DNA of 64,000 nucleotides from Populus alba (GCF_005239225.2 NC_133286.1:21032572-21096571), one strand, 5' to 3'. Shown: positions 10,666 through 21,932, numbered from the stretch's first letter. Program-made: numbers and translations. Notes: generated by a model not told the origin, from the letters alone.

Positions 10666-11706
10666 CTAGGAAATCAAAGGATTGGGTTTACGAGGTGGGA
10701 CACCTAATATGGAGTTATTACTACCAGGTTGAGGTCTAGAAGGGGTATTACGAGTGTCCTGATGTCTTGTCCATTGGCTTTTTGTGACCAAGTCATAATT
10801 TTGTACTAGGGTATAAGCTTCATCAAGGGTGGAAACACCCCTAAGCACAACCTCTCTTCTAAGGTCATCGTTTAAGCCTTTTCGAAATCTACTTAGGGTC
10901 ATCACTTCATCCTCCCTAACAGCACACCTCACCCTATACTCATCAAATTGTGCCACATATTCATTGGCAGGCTTGCCTCCTTGTCTCAGGTTATTCCACT
11001 GGTCCAAAAGATTTCCTCTATAAGAACGAGGCAAGTACTTTTCTTCTAGCTTAGTCTTCATTTCAACCCAATCAGTAATAGGGGGTTGACCCCTCCTAAT
11101 CAAAGACTCTTCTACACTTTCCCAATAGAGCTGAGTGGTTCCACTAAGTTTCATCTTTGCAAATCTTACCCTCCTATTTTCAGATAGATTATACCAGTCG
11201 AAGAATTGATCCATATCACGGATCCATTTATCAAAAATCCATGGGTCAAGTTGACCCTCAAAAGTTGGGGCTTCTACCTTAATATGCCTCATGACTCGCT
11301 CGTCAGGGTCATCATATATGTGATGGCCCTGATTACGGTTGTACTGATAGTTCCTAGGATGAACTGGTCTTTGACGGTAGTCATTGGAATGCTCACTATC
11401 ATTAGGGTCATCAAAGTCATTATGACCCTGGTGTTGGTTATGGTGTCGGTTCCTACGAGGAACTGGTCTTTGAGGATTTCTATGGTTGTCATTTGAATGT
11501 TCACTCTCACTAGATTGTCTTACTTGCAAAGTTTCTATGGACTCCATCCTCCTAGAAAGATTGTTCATCTGATTAGACATGTTGCTCATTTCCATTCGCA
11601 TAAGTTGTAATTGTTCTTGAATATCTCTAAGAACATTACTGGAGTACGGGTCCATGGTAGCTATGACTTCTAGATTGTTTACTAGGCGACCACTACGTAA
11701 ATGCAT
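10666..11706 (-). CDS. Gypsy gag (retrotransposon Gag domain), 346 aa, degenerate element
   Basis: One uninterrupted frame starting MHLRSGR near the leader. An N-terminal coiled-coil-like stretch (QEQLQLMRMEMSNMSNQMNN) is followed by Arg/His/Asn-rich low-complexity repeats (HSNDNHRNPQRPVPRRN and a second similar copy). The conserved retrotransposon gag domain covers roughly residues 150-310 (FEGQLDPWIFDKWIRDMDQF, then AKMKLSGTTQLYW and FRKGLNDDLRREVV). Gag forms the cytoplasmic particle that packages element RNA. It is open here, but the stops after NPLIS cut it from the zinc knuckle, so the product would lack RNA-binding fingers. Confidence 0.8.
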   Translation of the reverse strand: MHLRSGRLVNNLEVIATMDPYSSNVLRDIQEQLQLMRMEMSNMSNQMNNLSRRMESIETLQVRQSSESEHSNDNHRNPQRPVPRRNRHHNQHQGHNDFDDPNDSEHSNDYRQRPVHPRNYQYNRNQGHHIYDDPDERVMRHIKVEAPTFEGQLDPWIFDKWIRDMDQFFDWYNLSENRRVRFAKMKLSGTTQLYWESVEESLIRRGQPPITDWVEMKTKLEEKYLPRSYRGNLLDQWNNLRQGGKPANEYVAQFDEYRVRCAVREDEVMTLSRFRKGLNDDLRREVVLRGVSTLDEAYTLVQNYDLVTKSQWTRHQDTRNTPSRPQPGSNNSILGVPPRKPNPLIS

Positions 11707-11709
11707 GCA

Positions 11710-12992
11710 AAACTAATCCTGAGACTGAGATCACAAAATAACACTTGCAAGTAAAATGCAAAATAAAATTATAACTAATAATAATAAAATAAATAAAGAA
11801 AAATAAATAAAGAAAAATAATTTATTATTATTATTATTATTTTTTTATTTTATTTTTGAAACTAAGTAATGATAGATTAAACCAGGAAAAGTGCAAGCGA
11901 GCAATGTAAGTCCTCTAAATGCACACAAGTAATCCAAACACAATGTTTCAGTTTTCCCACTAATTTAACCAAGCTCCACAATTAACTAAGAGGATCAGAT
12001 CTTCAATTACTCAAAATTAAAGTAACTCAATTTAAAAGTGGACTATGTAATCTAGTTATAAGCAAGCACAAAGAATAATATTAATGCTAACTGATTAACA
12101 AGTGTAAAACATACCAGAATGAAGATTTTCAATGGGTAAAAATTTTGACCGTATGATGTGGCAGTGAAGGGTTACATGGCAGCTGACATGGCAGGATGTG
12201 CTGACGAGGCAGACAAGGCTGACGTGGCAAACCTGATGACGTGGCAGCTGTCGTGTCTAGGTTAATTAAAATCCAGCGTTTGTTCCTTTCTTCCTTAGCT
12301 TCTGCGACCTGTTGCCGCTGGCTTCTGTGACCTATTGTCGCTGCTATCTGTGGCGATGCACGAAGCCTGCTGATTCTGATGGGTCTGGCGGTGCAAAGGA
12401 AGAGGCGGTGGTGTCTGTGGTGGTCGCGGCTGCTGGTTTGGAACTGAAGACAAGGAACTGTTATAGGCGCGACGTTGTGGGTTGTTGAAGGCAGTGAATC
12501 GGCGTCTCCTTTTGATCGTTAGCTGTGACTAGCGCTGATGTTGAATGGCCGATCACTCTGTGGGATTGATGTGCAGGTATACCGATGGTTGCGGCTGATG
12601 GTTTGGAACCGAAGACAAGGGCGGCGCTGCGGGTTGTTGTGGGTGGTTTTGTGCTGCTGAAGTCGGAGATCCACTGATGTCTCTTGCGGTGTCAATCTGG
12701 TGGTTGCCGCTGGTCTGTGTCGGAGGTAGCAAATCGGCGTGGATTGGTGGACTGATGTGCAGGTCTTCTCGGTGGTGGGTCTTCTGCTATGACTGGTTGA
12801 GGCGCGCTGATGGCAGAGGCGTCGTTGTGACTGGCTGAGACGTCGCAGATGCAGGGGCGCCGCTGCTGGAAAACCCGATCGATGAACAATAAATTTTTTT
12901 TTTTTTGATGAACAGTTACCTTTTTTTTCCAGACTAATCTAGGGTTAAACATAACACATTGATCGATTAATTGTAAGGACAATTAAAAGCCG
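11710..12992 (-). other. Gypsy 5' leader with ACGTGG-type repeats
   Basis: Untranslated region between PBS and gag. It holds a simple AT tract (11770-11860) and, at 12153-12250, at least five near-repeats of 'gctgacgtggcag'. A G/T-rich stretch (12290-12860) has no supported gene. The TGACG/ACGTGG cores resemble plant bZIP sites, but whether they act is unknown. Confidence 0.5.
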
Positions 12993-13005
12993 TGCTCTGA
13001 TACCA
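12993..13005 (-). other. Gypsy primer-binding site (tRNA-iMet)
   Basis: The minus strand reads TTGGTATCAGAGC a few bases inside the 5' LTR. Confidence 0.88.
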
Positions 13006-13009
13006 AATT

Positions 13010-13392
13010 TGACGCGGAACAATAAATAAAAAGAATTAAAGCAAGAATAGAGAAAGAAAGAAGCTAAAGAAGAGGAGGAGAGGGGTTGAAGATGTGCAAA
13101 AGTCTGTAAATTTTCATTCATTCAAGAGTGTCTTTCCAAATGACAAAAGAGCATATAAATAGTCTCAACCTAGAACATCCTACTATTGGGCTCGGCCCAT
13201 CAAATCAAATTGTTTAGCATAAATAATAAAAATAACAATGAGCAGGTCCAAATGGGCTAAATAAATAAAATAACAATGAGATAGGCCCAATGGGCTTAGT
13301 CTCCCAACCAAAGTGTGACAGGCTGGGCCATTCTACGTCGTCTCTGTCTAAATACTCGTGTAATCTGTGGCCTGGGCCTGGTGTCCCCACCA
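13010..13392 (-). repeat. 5' LTR of gypsy element
   Basis: 383 bp, TGACGCGG...CCACCA on the plus strand, followed by the second CTTCA target repeat at 13393-13397. Confidence 0.9.
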
Positions 13393-13499
13393 CTTCAACA
13401 TGCTGAATTTGATTTTCTTAGGAACACTTTTGATGAACAAGCTGCTGCTGCTGTTTCTGAATGGCAAGCATTGCCTGAATTTGTGGCCGCCTCCTTACT

Positions 13500-14270
13500 T
13501 TGAATCTGCAGATGATCATTAAATTAGAAGGGAAATTTAATTTTGCCCTGTTTATCTAAAATAGTGCAAGTTCTCTGCAACGATGATTCCTGTGAATTTG
13601 TAAAGAACTTGTTTTTCTTCTATTTGTCCTTGAATAAACTTATTGCAACTGATTCAAAAAATAAATTAAACCCTTAATTATATAAAATATCCCTTCTCTA
13701 GTTCTCTCCTTTTCTCTTTTTCTGCATCTTCAAAATTTCAATTTTTTTCTCCACCTCTTTCTGTAGTCTATTCCCCTTCTCCAAATTCAAAAACTTTTGA
13801 TTTATCCTTCTCTTTTATTATTTAATTTTTATTAAAAAAAAATTGATTCCTTATAAAGCTAAAGTTAGAAAACAATTTTGGAGTGCATACCTTCCCTTCT
13901 CAGCAAAATTTTATGGTGTTTAAGAAATAACTAGTACCATCTTATTAATTATTCTTCGAACATACTTTAATAAAAGAAATTGAAGAGATAATATAAAATT
14001 CAGTATCTATAAAAAAAAATATATAAAATTTACAATTTTTTTTCTAGTTACATCTCTTTATTTTTTAAATAAAATTTCCAAAATAACAAATAAGATTAAA
14101 CAAATTATCCATGAACACCATAATTATATCTTCCCAAAGATGTAAGCCTTATATCACGGAGGAATGTACGAGGGATTCAAAAAACTCTTTCCTTTGTCTT
14201 TTTAATTCTTTTTTTTTTCATTAGTTTATTTATTAAGTCGCTTATTAGCTTGAAAGTTTTCCTCGCCTTG
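13500..14270. other. Mosaic of duplicated LNK2-intron and CNL-flank fragments
   Basis: Bases 13503-13650 match 30815-30950 and 15850-15960 ('ctgcagatgatcatta', 'ttctctgcaacgatgattcc'). Bases 13650-13890 match 7487-7700. The remainder (13900-14270) is AT-rich with no gene seen. Confidence 0.5.
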
Positions 14271-14532
14271 TCCAATCTTCGCTAGAGGGGCTTGTTCTCA
14301 GACCGAGGAATTTGAAAGAAGAAGTGGATGACCGAAGAGGGCAATTTAAGTAACAGCTTTGGCTTTCCATATCTTATACTAGTTTGTTTGATTCCAGTTT
14401 TGCTTCAACTCTCAACAACACTCCCTTCTTTCGTTGCTCGACATCATTTAAATGAACATGGCTTGATTACCTTTTTCAAGCAATGATGGAGTAGGAGTGC
14501 AGTTAAAGAACACACCCTAGCTGTTTGACAAA

Positions 14533-14690
14533 ATGCCGATGAAGATGATAGTCATTTTAGTGATGCTGCTTGTAACAACCCAGGTAAGAAAACTAACGAC
14601 CTCTTGATGTGTTTTTCTAGGAAATAAATTAAATGTTTTTATTTGTTCATGTGTTTTCTTCAGGAGGTGGTGCTAACCAGAGAAAGCTAA
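14533..14690 (+). other. Possible remnant of a small secreted-peptide gene
   Basis: An ATG at 14533 opens 17 codons that look like a signal peptide (MPMKMIVILVMLLVTTQ) and end exactly at CAG|GTAAGA, a good donor. A pyrimidine-rich acceptor TTTTCTTCAG ends at 14663. The spliced frame stops after eight further codons (TAA 14688-14690); an alternative acceptor at ~14678 would give a short basic tail. No family recognised; it may be the first exon of a truncated gene. Confidence 0.22.
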
Positions 14691-14740
14691 AGCAGAGGAG
14701 GACGGCCAAGAGGTTGGAAAGGGGAAAGGATGGAGCCTTT

Positions 14741-15170
14741 TGTTAGAGGTCTAGGTGCTGAAATGGCCATGACATTGGGGCTGGGACAATGGGCTGTCCA
14801 AGCCGAGGCAGAAACACAGCAACATTGGATGCATAGGTGCTTGTAGCTGGCCAGTTGGTTTGTGGGGGCTGACCTAAGTACAACCAAATCTTAGGGTGGA
14901 CTGCCCGACGAGTGTGGGTTGCTTAAGAAAAGCATGAGGGATGAACTGCCTAAGAGATGCATGGGTATAAATAGCTGTGTAGTATGCAAGACATAGTTTG
15001 TTCCTCTTTCTTGTAATGTGAGGGAGTGTGATACAATTGGTTGTAGGCAAACACAAGCAAATTTGTGAGGAAAGAATGAATCTAACTGGGGCTGGATTGC
15101 CTCACATTGGGTTGAGAATTTGAGTGAAAAAATAGACCCCGCGACACCTTTCATTGTGGAGACTGTTGTT
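14741..15170 (+). repeat. LTR-like sequence (possible solo LTR)
   Basis: Begins TGTTAGAGGTCTAGG, has 'tataaatag' at 14966-14974 followed ~30 bases later by a T-rich start-site-like region, and lacks coding content. No PBS, partner or target duplication could be assigned. Confidence 0.25.
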
Positions 15171-15769
15171 CAGGACAAATAATTAGTGGAATGGCTAATG
15201 GCTAAGTTCTTAAATTGGATGACCGGCTTAGCAATTAAAGGTTTACTGGCTACTAAAAAAATGATATGAATTATTAACAACAGAAAATTAAATAAAAAAG
15301 AAGCTGATAACTGAAAAATCAGCAACGAAAATCCAATGTTCTTTGGATCTACTTGGAATTGCTTCAATTGACATGAGAAACCTACAACCCAAGCCTTCAT
15401 AAGCAAGTGAACATAACCATAGTTCACAACTGTTAGTTTTAAAGAAAGAAAGGAGTATAACAGAGGTAGAAGTTTATGGATATGGAGAAGGGAGAAAGAT
15501 AGAAATAGTAGATAAGGGAATACAAACTGGGAATTCAAATATTATTATGCAGCAAGCTTACATTAAATAGAAATAGAGAAAAAAAACTGAAACCGAGAAT
15601 TAAGCCATGAACATCAACGTGTGCCATGAACAGCAAACGTGTGCCAACAAACTAAACCACTTCCTAAAAGACTAGGACAAACTAAAAACAGAATGAAAGC
15701 ATAAAATAATTTCTGATACTTTAGACACGTTGCAGTCCTAAAACAATCAACTAACAACAACAAGGAAGC

Positions 15770-16025
15770 ATCCGCGTTTTGGAATCACAATTCAGAAGCA
15801 AGTGAAAGTGGCCAATGTCACTCACGAGAGCAGGCACTTAATGATTTTGCCCTGTTTATCTAAAGTTGTGCAAGTTCTCTGCATTGATGATTCCAGTGAA
15901 TTTGTACAAATCTTGTTTTCCTTCTATTTGTCCTTGAATAAACTTATTGCACTTGTTGAACAATCTTCTTTCTGGACAATCTTTGCACTCATGGATGCTG
16001 CACCAGGGTAAAGCTACAAATGCCA
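15770..16025. repeat. Third copy of LNK2-intron/3'-flank fragments
   Basis: Bases 15772-15840 match the segments at ~7806 and ~24165 ('ttggaatcacaattcagaa'). Bases 15845-15960 match 30845-30950. Bases 15990-16025 match 31217-31250 ('gctgcaccagggtaaagct'). Pieces distant from each other in copy 2 are joined here, so it is rearranged debris. Confidence 0.6.
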
Positions 16026-16225
16026 ACGCTGATGAAGAGTTACAAGAAATTGGTAGAGCAATAGTGAGGATTGTCTGATGTTCATCTATAATAGCAGCAG
16101 ATAAATAATTGTAGCTGAAGAAAAGAATGGTGTGCGAGAGCAATTTCATAGAAATGAAACTGCTTGTATTGGACGTGAAACTGCTTGCCTACAATATTTG
16201 TGTTTTGATCTTCTAGCCTTTTTTC

Positions 16226-16600
16226 AAAGATGGAATTTCTCGGAAAATGTATGATCTAGAGAAAAGGCTTTTGCGAGTTCTGTATATTTTTTCTGTATAT
16301 TTTTCTGTGGTGGTCGCAGCTATTAAATTATTTTTATTGACCTTTTATGCTGTTTGTCACTTTCCTTCGCTTTTCCACTCTTACCACGGTTTTTGCTGTT
16401 AAATTCCAAAAACCAAAGCTATTAGTATATTTGAGTGTTTGTTTTTCGTATTTTAAAAGAGTTTTTTAAGAATTTTAAATTTTTTTATTTTAAATTAATT
16501 TTTTAATTAACTCAATAATAGAAAGATGTCATCCCCCTAATACAAAACTCTAAAAAAAAACAATGATCGTGCCACCACCGGTCGGTGCATTGTCTGGCTT
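16226..16600 (+). repeat. CNL upstream-type module without a CNL gene (copy a)
   Basis: Shares 'agagaaaaggcttttgcgag', 'ctgtggtggtcgc' and 'aatgatcgtgccaccacc' with 53190-53370 and 55940-56280. The 'aaggcttttgcgagttct' phrase resembles the CNL 5' UTR phrase 'aagcttttgccagttcttta' at ~60560. No CNL coding follows. Confidence 0.55.
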
Positions 16601-16774
16601 GCCTTATACGTCGGCATTAGAAAATCGTAGTTAGGACGACCCTTTCTGAGATGGTAGCCGGCCTTGACTAGTTCCAAAAGAAAAGGATTACAAGACAGCT
16701 TCATGATAATTCTCAAGATGGAGGGCCCTAAGCATGAAACTTCATTCCTTTTAACAGACTTTTCCCTTCTTGTT

Positions 16775-16779
<5 letters not shown>

Positions 16780-16818
<39 letters not shown>
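16780..16818. repeat. (TA)n microsatellite
   Basis: About 19 uninterrupted TA units. Confidence 0.97.
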
Positions 16819-16822
<4 letters not shown>

Positions 16823-16829
16823 AAGAATT

Positions 16830-17290
16830 AATCACATGATAAATCCATGCGATTCTACAATTTAGCATGACCTTAAGTCTCTGTTGGCCTATCAAAAATT
16901 AGTGAAGTAATTCGGCGCCAGTCATATTCCTGACGTTCTCCTGGAGCTTCCTTATTTGACAAAACCTGGACGTCGGAATTATAGCGTTTGATCAGGTTGG
17001 AACTTAGACACTCTCGCTTTAGAATTTTCAACCCATCTAGAAGACTTTTATTAATGTGATTGCTGTGTTAGCCAAGAATTAATAAGCTTTTGAGGATTTA
17101 AAAATCAGCAACTTCCTTCTTTTTGTATCTGACGTCTTTTACCTGGCAGGATAGAGAGGCTCCTTGGCAACGAATTCTCCTCCCCCCCCCCCCCCCCCAC
17201 CTTCCCAGGGATCCCAATCCAATGTCCTGTCAAAAGATGTCATCTATTCAAAAGAAGCAAGACTATCTTGTAGAACTTTACCTCCCAAAA
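16830..17290. other. Unassigned intergenic stretch with C17 homopolymer
   Basis: No recognisable gene. A run of 17 C occurs at 17182-17198, a place where sequence accuracy may be low. Confidence 0.5.
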
Positions 17291-17299
17291 AGAGTGGAT

Positions 17300-18490
17300 C
17301 AAAGGTTGTTAAAATTGCGATTTTTTTGACATGGCATGGAAAATACAATACAAACTCGGATCGTAAAATTATAAAATTGCAAAGAATTTTAAAATACATT
17401 AAACAAAAATTCATTTGCTTCAAAATAAAAATTTCATACATAGTTCAAGCACCTTAAAATACAATACTTCAAATAAAAATTGCATACCCATAATTTAAAT
17501 AAATTTTTCATTAGCTAATAATTAATTAAGCTTAAAACAAACAATCTGTTGGTGTGTCATATAAACTAAAAACCAGCTTCAATGCCTTCATCTTCCTTCA
17601 TAAATTCATCAATATCAATACCATCAATTAGAGGATTATTTAGTGTCACTACTAGTACGCAACATCAATATTATGAACATTAGAGCTACTACTAGTACAA
17701 ACACCAATATCATCAATTTGAATCTCTAAATCATCTTCAGTACCATGACTCTCCATTTCAACATCATTAGGAATTTCTTATTAATCACTTTCATCTTCAT
17801 TACTATTTTTTCTTCGTGTTGCACTGTCAATAGCACCAAGCAAATCAATGTTCGAATGTTTTTCTCCCTCGGTTATCCAATCATCATCAGATGAAAGATC
17901 ATCTTCTACACCAAAATCATCAGCTTGCTTTTTGACTTGATTATTATTCAATTTTAGATTGCCCATTAAAAATACCAAGTCATTTATTTTTTTCTGGTGC
18001 AACCGTTTTCTTCATTTTGTATGAACCTAAATAAAACAATTCAAAATTTATAGATTTTTATCAAATATGTCAACATTTTAAATAATAAAATAAAAAACTC
18101 ACAATTTCAAATGCACTCCAGTTACGCTCACATCCAAATGAAGTACAAGTCAAGCTTATAACTCGAATTGCAAACCTTTGTAATTCTAGACATTCATCCC
18201 CATAAGAATCCCACCATTGAGCTAGAGTTTTTTTATCTCTTGCTGTCTTAGCAGCCTCAATGCCAAACAACCATTTTGCATCTTTGAATGATTCAAGTTG
18301 CAAGTCAATTTTGCACCTTTCACTTGCATTAGAAGCCATCCATTTCTAAGCACTGATATAATCCATTTTTAATGTTGGCATTAACCTTAAAATTAGGATT
18401 ATAATGATAATGAGGATTCAAATAATAAGTTGCTGCATGTAAGGGCTTGTGGAGTTGAAGCTCTCATCTTGTATCAACAATATTCCATAT
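17300..18490 (-). mobile_element. hAT transposon remnant with transposase C-terminus
   Basis: The left end reads CAAAGGTTGTTAAAATTGCGA, which resembles the terminal repeats of the hAT-type element at 48768-50173, with similar sub-terminal 'tcgtaaaat' words behind it. On the minus strand at 18070-18485 it encodes the C-terminal dimerisation region of hAT transposases (WWDSYGDECLELQRFAIRVI, then CERNWSAFE), preceded by a LHKPLHAATYYLNP-like segment interrupted by stops. A second acidic frame at 17781-18002 fits the usual tail. The N-terminal BED finger and catalytic core are missing; beyond ~18500 the sequence is CNL upstream DNA. Dead, but it identifies the likely source family of the non-autonomous copy. 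Confidence 0.75.
18070..18485 (-). pseudogene. hAT transposase C-terminal fragment
   Basis: Open from 18339 to 18070 with SFKDAKWLFGIEAAKTARD, WWDSYGDECLEL and RVISLTCTSFGCERNWSAFE, the hAT dimerisation signature. Upstream codons (18340-18485) still read as transposase but contain stops. The frame then runs into non-homologous residues (IVSFLFYYLKC), as at a broken exon end. Confidence 0.78.
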
Positions 18491-18519
18491 AGGTATATAA
18501 CTATATAAAAAGAAACAAT

Positions 18520-19073
18520 AAAAAGATATATCATTATAATTTAGGAATATCTCAATTTAAAAGTATCTCTAAAAACATTTATGATTTATTTATTTAATTT
18601 AGCATTTAGTGAAGTCTTTCCAATCAAACCCTTTGTCAAAAAGATGTAATTTCTAGGGACAAATAAATCAAAGACAAACCTAGTAAATTTTCAAAAAAGA
18701 AAAAGATAGAATATCATTTCAGTTGCGGCTTGGATACGTGTTTCAAAAATATTTTTTTAAAATTTTTTATTTTTTATTTTAAATTAATAAATTTTTATTT
18801 TTTTTAGATATTTCAATGTGTTAATATTAAAAATATTTAAAAATAAAATTTTTATTTTAATATATTTTTAAATAAAAAAAATAAGAGACAACCGTTACCA
18901 CTTAGATGGACTCCTAAGCATAACAAGTTAAGAGTTAAAAGCCCGAGAGAGAAAAAGCTTTGCCAGTTCTTTACGCAAATTCTTTCCCCTTCTGTCACCC
19001 GAAACAAAATCCCTCTTCTTCTTCTTCTTCTTGTTTTTTACTCTTCCTTCGTTACTTTGCAAGAGGAGAAACC
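18520..19073 (+). promoter_or_regulatory. CNL pseudogene upstream region, duplicate of 60170-60679
   Basis: Aligns along its length with the region before the open CNL gene: 'ttagcatttagtgaagtctt', an AT-rich MITE-like block (~18730-18890), 'gagacaaccgttaccactta', and a CT-rich 5' UTR ending AAACCATGG. No clear TATA box can be picked out from the AT-rich background. Confidence 0.6.
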
Positions 19074-21932
19074 ATGGCCGGGGCTTTAGTAGAGGAGCTT
19101 TTCTTTCTTTTTCCTTAATGTTTTGTTGACAGGATGCCTCTCCCCAGGTGGTTGCCTTCTTGAGAGCAAAAAGTCAACGATAGGCTGCTAACGAGGTTGG
19201 AGACAGCAATGACATCTCTCAGGGTGGTGCTTCGATGCCGAGGAGAAGCAGATAACAAACAGAGCTGTGCGGGATTGCTGGACCTGCTTAAAGACGCTGT
19301 CTATAAAGCCGACGACTTCTTGGATGAGATTGCTTATGAAGCTCTACGGCAGGAGTTGGAAGCTGAAGATCAAACCTTCACAGGTCAGACCAGAAGCTTC
19401 TTTCTTTCATAACCCACTTGAAATATTGGGGTCGAGAGAGATCGAAAAAAATTAAAAGTCCTTCTTGCAGGATCTAGATCCCTTAGTTGAACGAATGGCA
19501 GCCCTTGGTTTGAACAACCGCAATGTAGAAAATCCATCATCGCATAGAACACCAACAACTTCTCTCGTGGATGAATCTGGTGTTTATGGTAGAGATGACA
19601 GGGAAGCAATACTGAAGTTGCTTCTATCAGAGGATGCAAATGGAGAAAACCCTGGTGTCGTCCCCATTAGGGAATGGGCGGGTTGGTAAAACCACACTTG
19701 CTCAGCTTGTATACATCTACAGCAGAGTACAAGAGTTTCGTCTCAAAGCTTGGGGTTTGTGTTTCAGAAGATTTCAGTGTTTTGAAGTAACCAAGGTTAT
19801 CCTTGAGGGGTTCGGTTCAAAGCCTGCTTCTGATAATCTGGATAAGCTCCAACTTCAGTTGAAGGACAGATTGCAGGGAAAGAAATTCTTGCTTGTTTTA
19901 GATGACGTTTGGAATGAAGATTATGCTGAGTGACAAGTGCTTACCCCCCTGAATTACGCTTCCACCTCTTCAGAGCACAAGGGATGAGTAAAGATTCTTG
20001 TTACAGCCTACTTGACGCAATGAAAGTGTCAGCATCACCATTGTCATGAGAAACTGTTCCCCTAACTCATCATCTAAAAGAATTGACGGAAGACACTGCT
20101 GGTCGTTGTTTGCCAAACATGCATTTCGTGGTGAAAATCCCAATGCTCATGAAGAGTTGCTAGAGATTGGTAGAGCAATAGCTAGAAAGTGTAAAGGCCT
20201 TCCTCTAGCTGCAAAAACACTCGGAGGTCTGCTACGCACCCAAAGAGATGTCGAGGAGTGGGAGAAGATAATTGGAAAGCAATATATGGGATTTACCCAA
20301 AAGACAATATTCCTCCCAGCTTTGAGATTAAGTTATCTTTTATCTCCCGCCACATCTGAAGCAATGTTTTGTTTATTGTGCCATATTTCCAAAAGACTCT
20401 TTATTTCAAAAGAATGAATTAGTACTCCTGTGGATGGCAGAGGGCTTCTTAGTCCCCTCCGTAGATGATGAGATGGAAAAAGCAGGTGCTGAGTGCTTTG
20501 ATGATCTCTTGTCAGGGTCGTTTTTCCAGCAATCAAGCTCATCATTTGTGATGCACGATCTCATGCGTGACTTGGCTACCCATATGTCCGGTCAATTTTG
20601 CTTCAGCTCCAGGTTGGGGGAAAATAATTCTTCCAAGGCCAGCAGAAGGACTCGACATTTATCACTCGTAGTAGATACGAGAGGCGGTTTTTCAAGCACA
20701 AAATTAGAAAACATCCGTGAAGCCCAACATCTACGCACATTCGGAATTTTTACACACATTTGGATGTGTCCTCCCGAATTTGATAAGATCTTTCAGTCAA
20801 CACATTGTCGCCTACGAGTGCTATCCTTGTCTAATTGTGCCACAGGTACAACCTAGCTAAGTGCCTTTGTTCAATTAGGGCAAGTTGACAGCATTTGCGG
20901 TATTGTCTTTCCAGGTCAGATTTAGTAACGTTGCCTGAAGAAGTGAGTGCTCTTCTCAATTTGCAAACGTTGATCTTGCATGATTGCCATCGACTTGCTA
21001 GTCTACCTGATCTTGGAAATTTGAAGCATTTACGACATCTGAATCTTCAAGGAACACGTATCGAAAGTTGCCTGAATCTCTGGAAAGGTTAATCAACTTG
21101 CGGTTATCTTTAACGTCTCAGGACCACGGCCTTTGAAAGAGATGCCACCACATATAGGTCAACTGACAAAGCTCCAAACGTTAACTGACTTTCTCGTTGG
21201 AAGACAGAGTAAGACTAGCTTTAAAGAATTGGGAAACCTACAATATCTACGGGGAGAACTTTCATATCAGAGAACCTTCTACAAAATTGTGGTGGATGCT
21301 CGGGATGCTGGTTGAGGTTGAGGCAAATTTTGAAAGGTTAAAAGCACCTTGGATAAGCTGAGGTTTTACATGGGATGGTTTGACACTCATGACCCGCAAC
21401 ACGCGTAACAAGCCACTTGAGAAGTTAGACAAATAAAAATATCAAGGATCTTCCAGATTTATCACTGTTATGGAGGTGTAAGGTTTCCGGGAGTGGGTAG
21501 GAGCCTCTTTCTCAAAATATAGTGTCCTTGGAGCTCATTAGATGTACAAAACTGCACCTCCTTTACCACCCTCGGCAATTAGCTTCTTTAGAGCATCTCT
21601 CAATTGCATCATTCGATAAAGTTGTGACTGTGGGCTCTGAGTTCTATGGGAATTGTACAGCTATGAAGAAGCCATTTGAATCGCTCAAAACACTATCTTT
21701 TAGAAGATGCCAGAGGTGGCGCGAGTGGATTTTAGACGAAAGGCAGCCGGGAAGCCTTCCCTCTTCTTGAGTTTCTTTTAATCAAAGACTGCCCCAACCT
21801 TACAAAGGCCCCACCTGATCACAATCAAAGAATTGAAGGATTTTGGCAGCTCACGACTCGACTTCGGTTGCGCTATCTCGATGTTTCTGGACTCCACTTC
21901 CTAGAGTCCATAATGGAAGAAATTGATGGATC
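19074..21932 (+). pseudogene. CNL pseudogene unit A (CC-NB-ARC-LRR, frameshifted)
   Basis: Homologous to the open CNL gene from its ATG (19074-19076) through the middle of the LRR, but broken by many single-base insertions and deletions, the first within 25 bases of the start. Recognisable pieces: the CC part with AVYKADDFLDEIAYEALRQE; the NB-ARC with a damaged P-loop (the homologue of GMGGVGKTT reads GNGRVGKTT and the frame is shifted there); kinase-2 [34 protein letters not shown]; then LRRs such as TLPEEVSALLNLQTLILHDC. Around 21870-21932 the LRR breaks off and joins a second NB-ARC (unit B). Upstream DNA is duplicated from the 60.2-60.7 kb region. Either a true pseudogene or partly a consensus-error effect; the fusion to unit B is structural and not explained by base errors. 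Confidence 0.85.

Larger units (their letters stand above)
9781..13392 (-). mobile_element. Internally deleted Ty3/gypsy element inserted in LNK2-like copy 1
   Basis: A bounded insertion of 3.6 kb. The right LTR (13010-13392) is the 5' LTR on the minus strand. It is followed leftward by a Met-tRNA PBS (minus strand TTGGTATCAGAGC, plus ~12993-13005), a long leader, gag, a CCHC knuckle and protease. At ~10079 the protease frame joins directly to a truncated 3' LTR (9781-~10078). Reverse transcriptase, RNase H, integrase and the inner 3' LTR end are gone. The LTRs match that of the chromodomain fragment at 2619. TSD CTTCA on both sides. It could move only with proteins from a relative, and the LTR loss argues that it is dead. 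Confidence 0.9.
8217..13499 (-). pseudogene. LNK2-like clock/light gene, 3' part only (copy 1), split by a gypsy insertion
   Basis: Minus-strand gene remnant matching copy 2 exon by exon. The last exon (8217-8584) is open and carries the family motif NPVDRTVAHLLFHRP. The previous exon (~9396-9548) encodes VRIRLCIRDSLFRLAQSAMQRH. The exon before that is at 9643-9780 plus 13393-13499; it encodes a glutamine-rich helix and the YRLQDIISK motif region and is cut by the retrotransposon at 9781-13392. At ~13500 the homology stops mid-exon and joins sequence that belongs to an intron in copy 2 (30805 onward), so all upstream exons are lost. LNK proteins are transcriptional co-activators that bind MYB-type RVE/CCA1-like factors in the circadian clock. 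Family call is from remembered motifs. Confidence 0.72.

Noticed and set aside
12692..12982. 96-codon minus-strand frame in the gypsy leader
   Set aside because: Low complexity, crosses the PBS-proximal leader, no homology recognised.
16780..16818. TA repeats here and at 58425 as possible regulatory or origin elements
   Set aside because: Simple microsatellites; nothing else supports a function.
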